64,000 nt of DNA, taken from the NCBI GenBank assembly GCA_947627445.1, contig CANQWA010000002.1, forward strand, positions 88,783 to 152,782. Direction: 5' to 3'. The notes beneath the pieces were generated by a model, which was not told the origin of the DNA, ran no database searches, and was given only the letters and a program-made list of their open reading frames with translations. Below are positions 17,347 through 25,453 of the stretch, piece by piece. Position 1 is the first letter of the stretch. The number at the start of each line of letters is the position of its first letter. Origin of the DNA: an uncultured Ruminococcus sp. GTDB taxonomy: Bacteria > Bacillota > Clostridia > Oscillospirales > Ruminococcaceae. Position numbers and translations under genes: made by a program.

Positions 17347-17550
17347 ATGGATTCCCAAAAAATTGATCGTATCAATGAACTGGCACGAAAATCCCGGACG
17401 ACCGGACTGACCGAGGAAGAACGGCAGGAACAGAATGCGCTCCGGATGGAATACCGTCAGTCCGTGGTGGGAAATCTTCGGGGACATCTGGATCATACCA
17501 TTGTCGTCAATCCCGACGGCACATCTTATCGTCCGAAGGAGAAAAAGTAA
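17347..17550 (+). CDS. DUF896 (YnzC family) small protein
   Basis: A 67-residue protein with the family core: KIDRINELARKSRTTGLTEE, then RQEQNALRMEYRQSVVGNLR, and the C-terminal TIVVNPDGT. The family (B. subtilis YnzC/YneA-locus protein) folds as a helical hairpin; its role is undefined. CGGAGG lies upstream of ATG 17347. Its last 44 bases overlap the 3' end of cdd on the other strand, so the two mRNAs are convergent and complementary at their ends. Confidence 0.88.
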   Translation: MDSQKIDRINELARKSRTTGLTEEERQEQNALRMEYRQSVVGNLRGHLDHTIVVNPDGTSYRPKEKK

Positions 17551-17941
17551 ATTGCGCCGGAAGCAATTCTCCCAGCAGATGTACACCATCTGTCAGAAGC
17601 ACCGGGAATGCCGGCGGACAGAATTCTGCCAGTACTTGTAGACAAGCACCGCAGGGCAGACAAGGAACATTCTTTGCCTCTTCCTCAGATTTACCGCCTA
17701 CAATGGCAATTTTCCGGAAACGCCGTACACCAGCTGCTACAGCAGAAAACAAGGCGTTCCGCTCAGCGCAGATGGTCAGGGAATAAGATGCATTTTCCAC
17801 ATTGCAGCCCGTAAAGATCCTGCCATCTTCCGCTTCCAGTGCTGCGCCCACCTGAAATCCGGAGTAGGGCGCATGGGCATGTTCCCGGGCGGCAAGGGCG
17901 TGTTCTGTCAGCGTCAGTTTTTCTAAAAATTCATGCATCAT
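17507..17941 (-). CDS. cdd: Cytidine deaminase
   Basis: A 144-residue tetrameric-type cytidine deaminase. The substrate motif APYSGFQVGAAL is followed by GCNVENASY, the catalytic CAERNALF (zinc Cys and proton-shuttling Glu) and the second zinc pair PCGACLQVL. It salvages cytidine and deoxycytidine to uridine forms. GGGAGG precedes ATG 17941. The C-terminus is about a dozen residues longer than many homologues and lies in the part overlapping the convergent DUF896 gene. Confidence 0.93.
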   Translation of the reverse strand: MMHEFLEKLTLTEHALAAREHAHAPYSGFQVGAALEAEDGRIFTGCNVENASYSLTICAERNALFSAVAAGVRRFRKIAIVGGKSEEEAKNVPCLPCGACLQVLAEFCPPAFPVLLTDGVHLLGELLPAQFTFSPSDDKMCRRD

Positions 17942-18063
17942 CAAAAATTCCTCCCGTACATGTGTTAGCATTCTATCAGGATAAGTTCTCATACCATCCT
18001 CTGCGCTGCCTGCGGCGGCACCATTCCGATCGATTCATCTATCGGAATTCAGAGGATTGGTAT

Positions 18064-18104
18064 AAAAAAGGCGAAGTCCGCCTGATCAAAACGACTCCGC
18101 CTTT
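18064..18104 (-). terminator. Terminator of ackA
   Basis: Read leftward, AAAGGCGGAGTC pairs with GGACTTCGCCTTT and is followed by a T run. It lies just beyond the ackA stop. Confidence 0.7.
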
Positions 18105-18126
18105 GTGTTGCATCTGCGTTACACTT

Positions 18127-19320
18127 TTACTTCTGAACCATTGCCAGTGTATCTCTTGCAATAAGCAGTTCTTCATTTGTGGGAATGACCCAGACTTCAA
18201 CCTTAGAATCCGGTGTGGAGATCTTCCGCAGCTCGCCTTTGAAGTCATTGGCTTCTTTATCCAGTTGAATGCCCAGAAATTCCATATTTTCACAGACTTC
18301 TTCACGGCAGTTAGGTGCATTTTCGCCGATACCGCCGGTAAAAATAACAGCATCCAGACCGTTCATGGCAGCAGCATATGCGCCAATGTCTTTTTTAATG
18401 TCATATACCAGCATTGCCTTTGCCAATGAAGCACGATGGTCGCCTGCCTCAGAAGCAGCAGTGATGTCACGGAAGTCAGAGGACTTTCCGGAAATACCCA
18501 GCAGACCGGATTTTTTATTCATGTATGCGTCCATCTCGGCATAGTCAAAACCGTGCTTGGTTCCCAAATATGTCACAGCAGAGGGGTCAACCGCACCGCA
18601 GCGTGTACCCATCAGTACGCCGTCCAGGGGTGTAAATCCCATAGTAGTGTCTATTGAACGACCATTTTGCACGGCAGTGATGGAAGAACCGTTGCCCAGA
18701 TGACAGGATACGACTTTCATGTCCTTCAGGTCACGGTTCATGAGTTCCTGCAGCTTTGCTGTGACAAAACGGTGAGAAGTGCCGTGAAAACCGTATTTGC
18801 GGACATGGTACTGCTCATAGTCTTCATAGGGAAAGCCGAACATAAATGCCTTTTCCGGAATGGTACTATGGAATGCAGTGTCAAATACGCAGACCTGGGG
18901 AACATCCGGCATGATCTTTCGGCAGGCACGGAGCGCCATTGCGTTTCCAGGATTGTGCACGGGTGCCAATTCACGCAGTTCGTCGATTTTGTCGATGATC
19001 TCGTCTGTTGCAATTGTGGTTTCTTTAAAAGTCTCTGCACCTTGTACCACACGATGTCCCACTGCGGAGATCTCAGCCATGCTGGAGATCACAGCAGCTT
19101 CACCGGTAGTGAGCGCTTGTACTAGACGGTCAAAGGCTTCTGCATGGGTGGGGAATGCGCAGTCTTCTTCCACGACAGCACCGGATGCCGCTTTATGACT
19201 GATGTGTCCGTCGATACCAATGCGGTCACAGTTTCCCTTTGCGATGACAGATTCGTCTTTCATGTCGATCAGTTGATACTTCAGAGAAGAGCTGCCGGCA
19301 TTGACAACAAGAATGATCAT
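18127..19320 (-). CDS. ackA: Acetate kinase
   Basis: A 397-residue enzyme that interconverts acetyl phosphate + ADP and acetate + ATP, the energy-yielding end of acetate fermentation. Family motifs: MIILVVNAGSSSLKYQL at the start, VGHRVVQGAE, the catalytic-site GFHGTSHRFV, SCHLGNGSS, GFTPLDGVLMGTRCG and FTGGIGENA. The start ATG 19320 has AAAGGAG upstream. It is divergent from tmcAL, whose product itself uses acetate. No pta is visible nearby. A promoter is predicted about 100 bases upstream. Confidence 0.97.
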   Translation of the reverse strand: MIILVVNAGSSSLKYQLIDMKDESVIAKGNCDRIGIDGHISHKAASGAVVEEDCAFPTHAEAFDRLVQALTTGEAAVISSMAEISAVGHRVVQGAETFKETTIATDEIIDKIDELRELAPVHNPGNAMALRACRKIMPDVPQVCVFDTAFHSTIPEKAFMFGFPYEDYEQYHVRKYGFHGTSHRFVTAKLQELMNRDLKDMKVVSCHLGNGSSITAVQNGRSIDTTMGFTPLDGVLMGTRCGAVDPSAVTYLGTKHGFDYAEMDAYMNKKSGLLGISGKSSDFRDITAASEAGDHRASLAKAMLVYDIKKDIGAYAAAMNGLDAVIFTGGIGENAPNCREEVCENMEFLGIQLDKEANDFKGELRKISTPDSKVEVWVIPTNEELLIARDTLAMVQK

Positions 19321-19420
19321 AGTTCTTTTCTCCTTTTTTCTGTGAGAATAGGCTCTCACATTTGTCAGTTGTGGGTAAAATCACTCCCACGATATGGGGG
19401 GACAAGACCCATCTAATAAT

Positions 19421-19448
19421 ATTATACGCTTTTTTGAAAGGAATGCAA
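19421..19448 (-). promoter_or_regulatory. Promoter of ackA
   Basis: On the minus strand: TTGCAT (19448-19443), a 16-base spacer, TATAAT (19426-19421). It gives a leader of about 95 nt that can form a GTGGGAGTG/ACCCAC hairpin. Confidence 0.6.
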
Positions 19449-19519
19449 GTGCTTTTATAGAATTTCTATAAAATAACCTGTAAATTTTTCGCTTTTTGTT
19501 TCAGACTGGAGGATCACAA

Positions 19520-20752
19520 ATGAAAATCAGCGGTATTATCTGCGAATACAATCCCCTGCACAACGGACATCTATATCATCTGGAGCAGGTGCGCCGCAGT
19601 GGTGCAGATGCCATTGTGGCTGTTATGAGCGGCAACTTTGTCCAGCGGGGAGATGCAGCCATTCTGGATAAATTTATTCGAGCAAAGCTGGCAATACAGG
19701 GGGGTGTGGATCTTGTCATTGAGCTTCCCGTACCCTATGCCCTTGCTCCGGCGGAGAATTTCGCACTGGGAGGTATGGCGCTGCTGTCTGCTTTGGGGAA
19801 TGTGGATGAGATCTCCTTCGGCAGCGAGTGCGGTGATATTGATATGCTGATGCAGACGGCGCAGGCGTGCCGCATCAGCAAAACGGAATATGCAGATGTG
19901 ATGGAGGATTTTCTGAGGTCGGGATATTCCTATCCAGAGGTGCTTTCACAGATGGTGGGACAAATCGCCGGATCGGAGGCTGCCGCTGTGCTGAGTCAGC
20001 CGAATAACACACTTGCCATTGCCTATCTCAATGCGTTGGAAATATTGGGCAGTAAGATTCGACCCGTAACGATCCGCCGCAGAGGTGCAAGTCATAACAG
20101 TACCCAGCCTGCGGCAGACGGTACGGCGAGTGCCACCTATATCCGGCAGTATTTTTCCGAAGGAGGGGACTGCCGCCGGATGATGCCGGGTTTTGCATGG
20201 AAAGCACTCCACGAGGCAGAGGAATCCGGACATACTGGCTCTATGCAGAATCTGGAGCGGCTGATCCTCTATAAACTGCGTACCACGGATCCGGATCAGA
20301 TGCAGGATATTGCGGAGATCGGACAGGGCTTGGAACACCGATTGTACCATGCAAAACGGGCGTCTTCTTTGGAAGAACTGCTCTCTGCCATCCAGACCAA
20401 GCGATATCCTATGGCACGACTGCGAAGGATTTTGCTGCATATTCTGCTGGATATTCACCATGGAGACATGCAAGGCACACCGCCTTACGGCAGAGTGCTG
20501 GCTTTTAATGAAGTAGGGCGTGAGGTACTGCGAGAATCCAAGCGAACCCGCCGGCTGCCTTTTTCTCATTCTCTGGCAGAGCTGGCGCAGACCAGCCCCG
20601 AGGCTGGCAGATGCGCTGCGTTGGAATCCCAGTCTACAGACATCTATCAGCTTTCCCGTATGGTCATCGGCAAGGGGGAGTCTGACTTCCGCCGGCGTAC
20701 GGCAATGATGCAGCGCCGCAGTGAACAATTCGCAGATGGGTCACAGGAGTAA
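19520..20752 (+). CDS. tmcAL: tRNA(Met) cytidine acetate ligase
   Basis: A 410-residue protein of the YlbM/TmcAL family. The N-terminal nucleotidyl-transferase-like motif is clear: GIICEYNPLHNGHLYHLEQ (HxGH type), followed by VAVMSGNFVQRGD. The family activates acetate with ATP and transfers it to cytidine 34 of elongator tRNA-Met (ac4C). TGGAGG precedes ATG 19520. The divergent neighbour ackA produces or consumes acetate. A C39-like gene follows after nine bases and is probably co-transcribed. Confidence 0.93.
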   Translation: MKISGIICEYNPLHNGHLYHLEQVRRSGADAIVAVMSGNFVQRGDAAILDKFIRAKLAIQGGVDLVIELPVPYALAPAENFALGGMALLSALGNVDEISFGSECGDIDMLMQTAQACRISKTEYADVMEDFLRSGYSYPEVLSQMVGQIAGSEAAAVLSQPNNTLAIAYLNALEILGSKIRPVTIRRRGASHNSTQPAADGTASATYIRQYFSEGGDCRRMMPGFAWKALHEAEESGHTGSMQNLERLILYKLRTTDPDQMQDIAEIGQGLEHRLYHAKRASSLEELLSAIQTKRYPMARLRRILLHILLDIHHGDMQGTPPYGRVLAFNEVGREVLRESKRTRRLPFSHSLAELAQTSPEAGRCAALESQSTDIYQLSRMVIGKGESDFRRRTAMMQRRSEQFADGSQE

Positions 20753-20761
20753 GGAACAGCT

Positions 20762-21691
20762 ATGGCAAAAGTATCCAAAAAGCAATTGGGCAGACGACGG
20801 CGAGGTGCGCTGTATGTGCTGATTCTTCTGATCGTTCTCATGATCGTGTTAATCTCCAGCTGTAATTCTGCCAGAAAAAAGAAAGCCGCCGAAGAGGCTT
20901 CTGTCACCATACAGATCACCGAGCCTGCAGTAACGACAACAGCGCCTCTCATGACAGGCGTGTTGTATACCGGCGGTGCATCTGTGATGACAACCACAGA
21001 AGCGGCAGTTCCGGAAATAACGACCCCGACCCCGGACTTGCCGGAAGAGCCCGAGACGATCTCACCGACAAAGCAGGAGCTTTCTGTGAATCCGGTGATG
21101 CAGAATCCAGAGCTGCCTACAGGCTGTGAGATCACCTCTCTGACCATGGCGCTGAATTATGCCGGGTACTCTGTAGACAAGTTGACGATGGCGGACGAAT
21201 ATCTGATCCGGGCAGAACCATATCAGACTACCTTTGGAGAAGCCTTTGTGGGTTCTCCTCATGATGAGACGGCATGGGGCTGCTATGTGCCGGTGATCGT
21301 AGAAACAGCAAAAAAGTACATCTCCGCACAAAATGGCACAGAAACGGTACAGAATCTCACCGGCTGTTCTCTCAATACGCTCTTGAATGAAGTTGCCAAC
21401 GGTACACCTGTGATCACCTGGGTCACCATTGGTCTGACCAGCGAGGCAGAGGAAAAATTTTACTGGACAACGCCGGAGGGCAAAGATGCTGTTTTTATTA
21501 AAAACGAACACTGTGTGCTGCTCACTGGGTACAATCTGGATAACAATACCGTTACAGTCTGCGATCCGCTGAAGGGATTGATCGTTTACGACAAAGACAC
21601 CTTTGAAAAGTGTTACCAATTACTGTATCAGCAGGCAGCCGTCATTCGTTCTGCTGCGTCCGCAGCTGCGGAAGAGGCTGCGGAAGAGTGA
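20762..21691 (+). CDS. Membrane-anchored C39-like peptidase-fold protein
   Basis: A 309-residue protein. A basic N-terminus and one membrane helix (about residues 18-36) are followed by a Thr/Pro-rich spacer and a C39-like (peptidase_C39_2) domain from about residue 105. The catalytic-type cysteine is in LPTGCEITSLTMALNYAGY, the histidine in NEHCVLLTGYN and an aspartate in VCDPL. Proteins of this kind are surface-exposed papain-like hydrolases of unknown substrate. It has an Ala/Glu-rich C-terminus. Two more C39-like proteins are encoded at 50574 and 60259. Confidence 0.8.
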   Translation: MAKVSKKQLGRRRRGALYVLILLIVLMIVLISSCNSARKKKAAEEASVTIQITEPAVTTTAPLMTGVLYTGGASVMTTTEAAVPEITTPTPDLPEEPETISPTKQELSVNPVMQNPELPTGCEITSLTMALNYAGYSVDKLTMADEYLIRAEPYQTTFGEAFVGSPHDETAWGCYVPVIVETAKKYISAQNGTETVQNLTGCSLNTLLNEVANGTPVITWVTIGLTSEAEEKFYWTTPEGKDAVFIKNEHCVLLTGYNLDNNTVTVCDPLKGLIVYDKDTFEKCYQLLYQQAAVIRSAASAAAEEAAEE

Positions 21692-21717
21692 GATTCATGC
21701 GGATTAGGAGATGATTT

Positions 21718-21911
21718 CCTTTCCACAGATATTCAAATCTTTCCACGCAGTTTTCCACAAGCTGTGGAAAACAAAAACCCCTTGTTTTCGCAGAAATTAC
21801 TCTGTTTATAACAAGTTTTCCACAATCCGACATCAAACTATGACAAAGTGGAATCATGGAAAAGAGAATATGTAACCGGCTTGTAACAGGTTTTTCAGCG
21901 GTTGTGGAAAA
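21718..21911. other. Cluster of DnaA-box-like sites
   Basis: Four exact TTTTCCACA sites occur in 161 bases: 21751-21759 (+), 21763-21771 (-), 21816-21824 (+) and 21903-21911 (-), with near matches at 21719, 21740, 21951 and 22000. TTTTCCACA is one mismatch from the TTATCCACA DnaA box. The first pair forms a tight inverted repeat. This 400-base gap (21692-22092) has no other clear feature apart from the lipoprotein's ribosome binding site. Confidence 0.5.
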
Positions 21912-22092
21912 CTACGTTGAAATGTTGGGGAAATACCGGGAAAAGTTGCCGTGGAAAAAAGAAAATCTACGGGATTTCGGGAATGAAATTTGCGTGGAAA
22001 TTGTGGAAAGGAGATAGCCTGTATAATTTCAAAAAATGCGGAAACACTACAGAAGCAGATTTTCTGCAAACCAGCATACGAGGTGATAAAAC

Positions 22093-22428
22093 ATGAAGAG
22101 ACTATCTCGGTTTTCAGCAATTCTGGCAGCAATGGTTCTGTCAGGTGCTCTGCTGACCGGCTGTGGCGATGACAAGGCAAGATCATCCCACGATGACAAC
22201 GGCATGGTTGACAGCCGGTACGATGATGATTCCAGAGAGGACAGCGGCGTTATGGACGATGCCAAAGACATGGTCAGTGACGCTGAGGACGGAATCCGTG
22301 ACATTGTCACAGATGCCGGAGATGCGGTTCAGGATGCCGGCGATGCAGTTGGCGGCGTTATGAACGGCGACCATGATTCCAGAACAGATTCCTCCCGGGC
22401 TGATTCTACCGACAGCAGAAGCCGATAA
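22093..22428 (+). CDS. Small Asp-rich lipoprotein
   Basis: A 111-residue protein with a lipoprotein signal: basic start, hydrophobic stretch and the lipobox LLTGC at about residue 24. The mature part is very rich in Asp, Ser and Arg, with a repeated amphipathic segment (DAKDMVSDAEDGIRDIV, DAGDAVQDAGDAV). No family is recognised. GAGGTGAT precedes ATG 22093. It stands alone between the DnaA-box-like cluster and a terminator. Confidence 0.75.
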   Translation: MKRLSRFSAILAAMVLSGALLTGCGDDKARSSHDDNGMVDSRYDDDSREDSGVMDDAKDMVSDAEDGIRDIVTDAGDAVQDAGDAVGGVMNGDHDSRTDSSRADSTDSRSR

Positions 22429-22439
22429 CGAAAATGAAA

Positions 22440-22480
22440 CAGACTGACTTCGGATTGGATACGGAGTCGGTCTTGTTTTT
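22440..22480 (+). terminator. Terminator after the lipoprotein gene
   Basis: GACTGACTTCG pairs with CGGAGTCGGTC, followed by TTGTTTTT. Confidence 0.75.
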
Positions 22481-22666
22481 TACTGTGAATAGCCGTTCTG
22501 TTCATGACATGGATCCGGTTTTCTTCTTAGCCAAAGGATTTTGGATGCTGCTGATGGTGTCAAAGAACATGTTCTACTGCGCTTTCCATCGTGGATCGAA
22601 TCATGCATATCCGATGTTTTTGGAATTGTCCATACGATCCTGAAAAATTATTTGCGGTTCATCGGC

Positions 22667-22700
22667 AAGAGGAGACTGACAAAATGCCAGTCTCCTCTTA
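22667..22700 (-). terminator. Terminator of the dockerin/Tp47-like gene
   Basis: AAGAGGAGACTG pairs perfectly with CAGTCTCCTCTT around nine bases. It lies 20 bases beyond the leftward gene's stop. The rest of 22481-22720 shows nothing recognisable. Confidence 0.75.
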
Positions 22701-22720
22701 CAGGTTTTATAGAAATTGGT

Positions 22721-24421
22721 TTAATCCGGTAAAATATCGTTCCATTCCGGTGTGATACCCATTGAGACATAGGAAGAATATAGCAGGATGTAATATGCGT
22801 CAGACATGGTGAGAGTACCGTCTTTGTCAACATCTGCTGCTTGGCATACTGCATCGGTAAATGTGCCGTCATTGCCCAATGACAGTCGGGAAGTTTCCAG
22901 CAGAACCTGATATGCATCCGCCATGGTGATGGTGCTGTCTCCGTCTAGATCACCCAGCAGGATATCTATTGCTTCACCGATGGTCAGTTGAAATGTCAGA
23001 TCATTTTCATAACCCGCTGCGGAAATCGTGATGGTATATTTGCCATCCTCTGGGAATACCGGAGTATCACTCGTTGCTGTTGCATCCAGATGAATTGCAC
23101 CGCTCTCGGTGTCGATAATCTGCACAGAGCCTTTACCGAAGGCGTTGTAGCTCTTATCTCCCACAGTCACATTGCGGATATTCTTGAGATAGTTAGAAAA
23201 AGCATCTGCATTCGCATCGTCTGCTGCCACGATGCGGTTGGAAGCGGCATCATAAACTGCCGGCAGATTTTCTGTCATCAGTGTGACACTTGCGGACATG
23301 GGAGCGTACACACCTGCCGCATCGGTTACAGTGATATCATAGCTTCCCGGGTTTGTGGATGCTGCATCAAAGCTTACGGTTCCATCTGCATATGTTGCCC
23401 CCGGCAAAGCAGTTGCTTCTACTGCTGCATCAAAGCCTTCTGGCAGATCAGCCAGAGTCAGAGCAAAGCTTCCTGCCGTAACATCTGCATTTGTGGCTGT
23501 GACAGTTCCCTTATGCAGCACCGGCAGATAGGATGCTGTTTCAAATATCACATCTGCGCTGCCCCGGATGATATAGTGTACGCTGGAAACGGTTTTTCCC
23601 ACGGTATCTACAAAGCTCTTGTATTTCAGAACGTTCTTATTATGTACCAAAAAACCTTCCTCCACAGCCCATGCGATCTCGCCGGTTCTCAGCCAGAGAT
23701 TATCCACATGCAGCATGGCATATGACGAGCCGTCTGTCATGGTGATCACAACGCCCTCCATGTTCTCAGAATCCGGCAGAAGGCTGTTTTCCGCATCTGC
23801 TTCCGTTATGCTGAGCTGGTAGTTACCATATTTTGTGTTGGTAGTCACTTCTACAGCTGCATCTGTTACGACGACTGCATCTGCTTTGTCGATCATTGCC
23901 GTCAGTGTGCCGTTGCCGCTGAGGATCTTATACTCTGCCGGTATGGTCTGATCTTCATAAACTGTCATGCTGCCGATAATTCTCAGAAGCGGATTGTTGC
24001 ATGCGCTGCCTGCTTCGATGGCTTCCATTGCCTCGTGATAGAGAGATTCCGGTACAGCAATTGACACATCAGCAATACCTTCGACAGTCACAGAGCCGGC
24101 TTCTTCGTCCTCTGTGTAATAGGTGGAGCTGTACCTCTTGGATTTCTGATTGGTTGCACTGGTAACGGCATCGTACATTCCCTCACTGCGAATCGCTGCT
24201 GTCAGATCTTCCGCAGTCAGATCCATTGTGTCGGAAACGGTGACTTCATGCAGTTCACCGTAATAGTAATCTGCATAGGGCAGGTCGACTGTACCGTAAA
24301 TATAGGGTGTTTCCTCTGCCAAAGCACATACGGTTCCTGGAACAGCCGGCAACGTCTGGGTTGCTGCCAAGACAGCTGCGGAGATGATTCCGGCAATGCG
24401 GTTTGTTGTTTTTCTCTTCAT
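22721..24421 (-). CDS. Secreted Tp47-like protein with C-terminal dockerin
   Basis: A 566-residue secreted protein. A signal peptide (about residues 1-35, ending ...VCALAEE) is followed by a region resembling the Tp47 penicillin-binding-protein domains found in Bacillota surface proteins (YGTVDLPYADYYYGEL; MYDAVTSATNQKS; TTNTKYGNYQLSI). Ig-like repeats and a dockerin come after. The dockerin has two Ca-loop repeats, LGDLDGDSTITMADAYQVLL and ADVDKDGTLTMSDAYYILL, so the protein is expected to dock onto a cohesin on the cell or cellulosome. The DAVTSAT stretch resembles the FMN-attachment motif of the neighbouring flavoproteins. GGAGGT fits ATG 24421. The Tp47 assignment is moderate, the dockerin firm. 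Confidence 0.8.
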   Translation of the reverse strand: MKRKTTNRIAGIISAAVLAATQTLPAVPGTVCALAEETPYIYGTVDLPYADYYYGELHEVTVSDTMDLTAEDLTAAIRSEGMYDAVTSATNQKSKRYSSTYYTEDEEAGSVTVEGIADVSIAVPESLYHEAMEAIEAGSACNNPLLRIIGSMTVYEDQTIPAEYKILSGNGTLTAMIDKADAVVVTDAAVEVTTNTKYGNYQLSITEADAENSLLPDSENMEGVVITMTDGSSYAMLHVDNLWLRTGEIAWAVEEGFLVHNKNVLKYKSFVDTVGKTVSSVHYIIRGSADVIFETASYLPVLHKGTVTATNADVTAGSFALTLADLPEGFDAAVEATALPGATYADGTVSFDAASTNPGSYDITVTDAAGVYAPMSASVTLMTENLPAVYDAASNRIVAADDANADAFSNYLKNIRNVTVGDKSYNAFGKGSVQIIDTESGAIHLDATATSDTPVFPEDGKYTITISAAGYENDLTFQLTIGEAIDILLGDLDGDSTITMADAYQVLLETSRLSLGNDGTFTDAVCQAADVDKDGTLTMSDAYYILLYSSYVSMGITPEWNDILPD

Positions 24422-24474
24422 CATCATACCTCCATGGATAGTAATTTGAATGTTTGTTAGCGCAAACTCTTGAA

Positions 24475-24490
24475 ATTAGTTTTGGCTAAC
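24475..24490 (-). promoter_or_regulatory. DtxR-like operator upstream of the dockerin/Tp47-like gene
   Basis: ATTAGTTTTGGCTAAC matches the 16-bp site at 29690-29705 (ATTAGTTTAAGCTAAC) at 14 positions. A second palindrome, GTTTGTTAGCGCAAAC, lies at 24452-24467. TTAG-N6-CTAA half-sites resemble iron-dependent DtxR/IdeR-type operators. Confidence 0.55.
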
Positions 24491-24502
24491 TATTGTGTGA
24501 TA

Positions 24503-24529
24503 AAAACGCCGTGCATGACGGCGGTTTTA
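24503..24529. terminator. Bidirectional-type terminator before the Gx gene
   Basis: AAAACGCCGT and ACGGCGGTTTT form an almost perfect hairpin with loop GCATG and T runs on both strands. It ends the apbE-nusG-gx unit. Confidence 0.75.
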
Positions 24530-24579
24530 TTAGAACTTGTTTTCAGGCAAAGCCACACAAAGATTGTGCGGGGTTGCCT

Positions 24580-25092
24580 TCATTGTTTTTTGATGCATTC
24601 CGGCAAATGCCGTATCATCTGCTCGGCAACAAATCCGGTGAACAAGCCGCAAATGCATCCTGTCACCAGTAGAAACGGCAGGTAAACCACTACCTGGACT
24701 GTCTGCATGATTGCCATTGCTGCGATGATCTGCCCGATATTGTGGAACACGGCGCCCATCACACTGATAAACCAGAGATACTTGTTTTTCAGCAATCGGC
24801 AAAGGAGCGTCATGCCCATCAGACAGAGAAACCCACCGCATAGAGAATAGACCAGACTGATCATTTGCCCGCCGAAAATGGAACCCAGCAGAATCCGTAT
24901 CAGCAGTACAGCAGCAGCATCCCTCAGACGGAATTGCACCAGCACCACCAGTGTAATCACATTGGCAAGCCCTAACTTCACCCCCGGTATGGGGACAGGT
25001 ATGGGAATTTGCGCCTCTATGACAAATATGGTCAGTGCAATGGTGGCGAAAAGCGCAAGTATCACCAGCCGTTTAATAGACCTGGACATCAT
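24580..25092 (-). CDS. Gx-family membrane protein (EetB-like)
   Basis: A 170-residue membrane protein of the PF07456 (Gx transporter / heptaprenyl diphosphate synthase component I) family, with five or six hydrophobic segments. The family pattern PIPVPIPGVKLGLANVITL is visible near residue 35, and RILLGSIFGGQMISLVYSL follows. Members resemble ECF-type S components. In Listeria-type extracellular electron transfer loci, a protein of this kind (EetB) accompanies a NusG-II protein (EetA) and an ApbE enzyme, the same combination as here. It overlaps the upstream NusG-II gene by 20 bases. Confidence 0.82.
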   Translation of the reverse strand: MMSRSIKRLVILALFATIALTIFVIEAQIPIPVPIPGVKLGLANVITLVVLVQFRLRDAAAVLLIRILLGSIFGGQMISLVYSLCGGFLCLMGMTLLCRLLKNKYLWFISVMGAVFHNIGQIIAAMAIMQTVQVVVYLPFLLVTGCICGLFTGFVAEQMIRHLPECIKKQ

Positions 25093-25453
25093 AGGATGCC
25101 TCCTCTTCTGAAACAATGGCAATGCGGATATGATTGGGCAGACAAATAATGGGGAGAATTCCGTCAGAAATTTTTCCCTGATGAACGCAAAGCCTGTCGG
25201 GGCAGCTTGCCGACTGCATGGCAATGGCATCCGGTTCTACCCGTATCACATTCTGCTCTCCGGCATCGCCGTCTATGGTAATGGTATAGGATTCCGTCAC
25301 CTGGGAAAGATCAATGCGTTCTATAAGCTGGTCGTTCTGATAGATTTCTGCGATCTTCCGGGGACGCTCTATGCGGAGTACATACCAGCTTCCCAGAATG
25401 CCTGTCAGTAAAATCAGCAGGGTAATTCCCCACAGGAGAATGTTCTTTTTCAT
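25073..25453 (-). CDS. NusG domain II-containing membrane protein (EetA-like)
   Basis: A 126-residue protein: one N-terminal membrane helix (about residues 5-24), then an extracytoplasmic NusG-II domain (PF07009). The family signature CPDRLCVHQGKISDGILPIICLP is intact, with the conserved cysteines. Its start overlaps the apbE stop by four bases (ATGA). This domain is not related to NusG function in transcription. It is commonly paired with Gx-family proteins and ApbE. Confidence 0.85.
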   Translation of the reverse strand: MKKNILLWGITLLILLTGILGSWYVLRIERPRKIAEIYQNDQLIERIDLSQVTESYTITIDGDAGEQNVIRVEPDAIAMQSASCPDRLCVHQGKISDGILPIICLPNHIRIAIVSEEEASYDVQVY

